The position numbers and the translations under genes are program-made. A DNA stretch of 7,861 nt, taken from NCBI GenBank assembly GCA_024641255.1, contig JAHEDL010000098.1, positions 1-7,861 on the forward strand. Reading direction: 5' to 3'. Below, one piece after another: positions 6,272 to 7,861 of the stretch; position 1 is the stretch's first letter; every line of letters begins with the position of its first letter. Origin of the DNA: Pseudorhodobacter sp. Lineage in GTDB: Bacteria; Pseudomonadota; Alphaproteobacteria; Rhodobacterales; Rhodobacteraceae. Under the pieces are notes generated by a model. It had not been told where the DNA came from and searched no databases. It worked only from the letters and a program-made list of their open reading frames with translations.

Positions 6272-7707
6272 GCCCACACCATCTGGCTGGATTTCACATC
6301 AAGATAGTCGCGGATGCCTTCGGTGCCGCCTTCGCGGCCCATGCCGGAATGGTTGGTGCCGCCAAAGGGGGCTTCGGATGCGGCCATTGCGAAAGAGTTG
6401 ATGCCGACCATTCCTGCCTTCAATTCAGCCACCGTGCGCCGCGCGCGTTTCGGGCTTTGGGTGAAGGCGTAGGCAGAAAGCCCCATGTCTGACGCATTGG
6501 CGCGCGCCAGAACTTCGTCATCACTGGTGAACCGGCTGATTGCGGCAATGGGGCCGAAGTTTTCTTCGGCCATCACGGCCATATCGTCGGTGCAATTGAT
6601 CATAACGGTGGGCTCAAAGAAATGACCCGCGTTGAAGCCCGATGCGCGCGCGCCGCCGGTTGCAAGCGTGGCGCCTGCGGCCACGGCCCCTGCGACGATC
6701 TTTTCCATTTCGGCCAAACGGGCTGCGTTGATCAACGGCCCCATGCCAACAGAGCTGTCCAGACCATCGCCAAGTTTGATGGCTTTGGCGCGTTTCACGA
6801 AGCCGTCAACAAAGGCGTCGTGAAGACTGTCGTGAACGTAAAAGCGGTCGCCGGTAACGCAGACCTGTCCGGCATTGGCAAATTTGGTTGGCACAGCGGC
6901 GTTCAAAGCGGCCTCGAGGTCGGCGTCATCATAGATGATGACCGGGGCGTTGCCGCCCAGCTCCATCGACACTTTTTTCAACGTCGCAGCCGCATCGCGG
7001 ATCATCTGTTGGCCCACGCGGGTCGATCCGGTCAGGGATACTTTGCGCACGGCTTTGGCAGCCATCAGCGGCGTATAGGTCGCTGCGGTCGGCCCGATAA
7101 CCAGGTTGACTGCGCCGGCGGGCAGGGAACCCGCGCGGCAGCAGTCAACCATCACCATCGCCACGCCCGGCGTTTGTGACGAGGGGCGGACGATGATGGA
7201 ACAGCCCGCTGCAAGGGCGGGAGCGACCTTGCGTGCAATCAGGGCTGCGGGAAAGTTCCAGGCGGTGAAGGCGGCAACGATGCCGACTGGTTCGTGGTGC
7301 ACTTCGAACCGCCCCCCCGGCACACGCGATTCAACGATGCGGCCATAGATGCGGCGGGCTTCTTCGGCATACCAGCGGAACTGATCAATCGACAGCGCCC
7401 ATTCGCGGCCAGCTTGTGCAATGGGTTTGCCGGTTTCCAGGCTGATCATCCGCGCGGCTTCGTCGGTGCGGCGCAGCATTTCATCGGCTATTCGGTGCAG
7501 CGCGTCCGCGCGATCAAAGCCGGAGGTCGCCCGCCAAGCTGCAAAGCCTGCACTTGCTGCCGCAATTGCAGCGTCTGTATCTGCAACGGCCGCAACAGGG
7601 CAGTCGCCCAGCGACTGTTCGGTAACCGGGCTGAACACTGGCGCCAGTTTGCCATCCTGCGCGGCTGTCCACGCGCCATTTATAAAGAGTCCGAACCTGT
7701 CGTACAT
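6268..7707 (-). CDS. NAD(P)-dependent aldehyde dehydrogenase, succinate-semialdehyde dehydrogenase-like
   Basis: This 479-residue enzyme of the aldehyde dehydrogenase superfamily oxidises an aldehyde to its acid. It shows FINGAW near the N-terminus (8-13), TAWNFP with the oxyanion Asn151, GSTRVG at 227-232, the general base Glu249 in MELGG and the nucleophile Cys283 in NAGQVCV, then EENFGP at 381-386 and the C-terminal PFGGTNHSGMGREGG at 447-461. The overall pattern is that of the GabD-like branch. In the cofactor loop the usual Lys-Pro is Arg174-Pro (IVRPSSQTP), and Ser-Gln replaces the Glu-rich form, as in NADP-using GabD; cofactor choice is inference. The ATG at 7705-7707 is chosen because homology begins there; AAGG lies nine bases upstream, a weak ribosome site. 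It is the first gene of the operon within the window. By position its likely substrate is the aldehyde released by the adjacent aldolase rather than succinate semialdehyde. Confidence 0.93.
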   Translation of the reverse strand: MYDRFGLFINGAWTAAQDGKLAPVFSPVTEQSLGDCPVAAVADTDAAIAAASAGFAAWRATSGFDRADALHRIADEMLRRTDEAARMISLETGKPIAQAGREWALSIDQFRWYAEEARRIYGRIVESRVPGGRFEVHHEPVGIVAAFTAWNFPAALIARKVAPALAAGCSIIVRPSSQTPGVAMVMVDCCRAGSLPAGAVNLVIGPTAATYTPLMAAKAVRKVSLTGSTRVGQQMIRDAAATLKKVSMELGGNAPVIIYDDADLEAALNAAVPTKFANAGQVCVTGDRFYVHDSLHDAFVDGFVKRAKAIKLGDGLDSSVGMGPLINAARLAEMEKIVAGAVAAGATLATGGARASGFNAGHFFEPTVMINCTDDMAVMAEENFGPIAAISRFTSDDEVLARANASDMGLSAYAFTQSPKRARRTVAELKAGMVGINSFAMAASEAPFGGTNHSGMGREGGTEGIRDYLDVKSSQMVWA

Positions 7708-7861
7708 GTCAGCCAACCTTTTTGGTGTGGACCCTACGGCCCGAAAGCATCTGGCATCGAAAAGGCTGTGGTGACAGGGTGCCACTTACTGCCGCAGCAA
7801 AGCGACGGTGCAACAGGCCGTGTCGTTCCAGAATCCTTCCGATCCGTTATAGCAACTATCG
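7708..7861 (-). other. Leader/upstream region of the operon
   Basis: These 154 bases precede the aldehyde dehydrogenase and should hold the operon's promoter unless transcription starts further upstream. On the minus strand a 25-codon open frame runs in from the window edge and ends at a TAA at 7786-7788; it could be the tail of an upstream gene, but such a short frame is expected by chance and I do not recognise it. A TGCTATAAC element (minus strand, 7847-7855) resembles an extended -10 box, but any -35 would be outside the window. No riboswitch, terminator hairpin or convincing palindrome was found. Confidence 0.35.

Noticed and set aside
5627..6307. Plus-strand open frame of 226 codons
   Set aside because: It is antisense to the aldolase, which has its complete active site on the minus strand.
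7708..7785. 26-codon N-terminal extension of the aldehyde dehydrogenase
   Set aside because: The extension has no family similarity, and the normal N-terminus begins at the ATG at 7707.
7786..7861. Open minus-strand frame at the right edge as the end of an upstream gene
   Set aside because: It is only 25 codons with no recognised motif; such a run is likely by chance.

Overview
The window looks like chromosomal or megaplasmid DNA of a GC-rich alphaproteobacterium, most likely a member of the Rhodobacterales or a close relative. This rests on overall GC-rich codon use, the kind of catabolic cluster present and the style of the proteins; no rRNA or tRNA is available to settle the taxonomy. Almost all coding capacity is on the minus strand.

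Layout, in the direction of minus-strand transcription (right to left): a short leader (7708-7861); an aldehyde dehydrogenase (6268-7707); a HpcH/HpaI-type class II aldolase (5462-6271); a D-isomer-specific 2-hydroxyacid dehydrogenase (4503-5462); and three successive Gfo/Idh/MocA oxidoreductases (3388-4506, 2417-3391, 1330-2400). The first five genes overlap by 1 or 4 bases (ATGA or TGATG junctions) and the sixth follows after 16 bases, so this is very probably a single translationally coupled operon. Left of it, on the plus strand and converging on the operon's end, lies a decayed P-type cation-transporting ATPase gene (about 527-1286). It keeps pieces from the actuator region, the end of the catalytic region and the C-terminus, but has lost the phosphorylation site. 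At the left edge the first 139 codons of a short-chain dehydrogenase/reductase (SDR) run off the window on the minus strand (1-418). Its upstream region carries a perfect 7-bp-arm inverted repeat that could be an operator.

The enzyme set suggests oxidative, non-phosphorylative breakdown of a polyol, sugar or sugar acid. The Gfo/Idh/MocA enzymes and the SDR would oxidise, reduce or epimerise the carbon skeleton. The aldolase would split a 2-keto-3-deoxy acid, or a related 4-hydroxy-2-oxo acid, into pyruvate and an aldehyde, and the aldehyde dehydrogenase would oxidise that aldehyde. The 2-hydroxyacid dehydrogenase would interconvert a 2-keto and a 2-hydroxy acid. No dehydratase, kinase, transporter or regulator is visible here, so the substrate cannot be named from this window. 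The combination of three divergent Gfo/Idh/MocA enzymes with these partners is the best candidate for an undescribed pathway. No mobile element, CRISPR array or RNA gene was seen.
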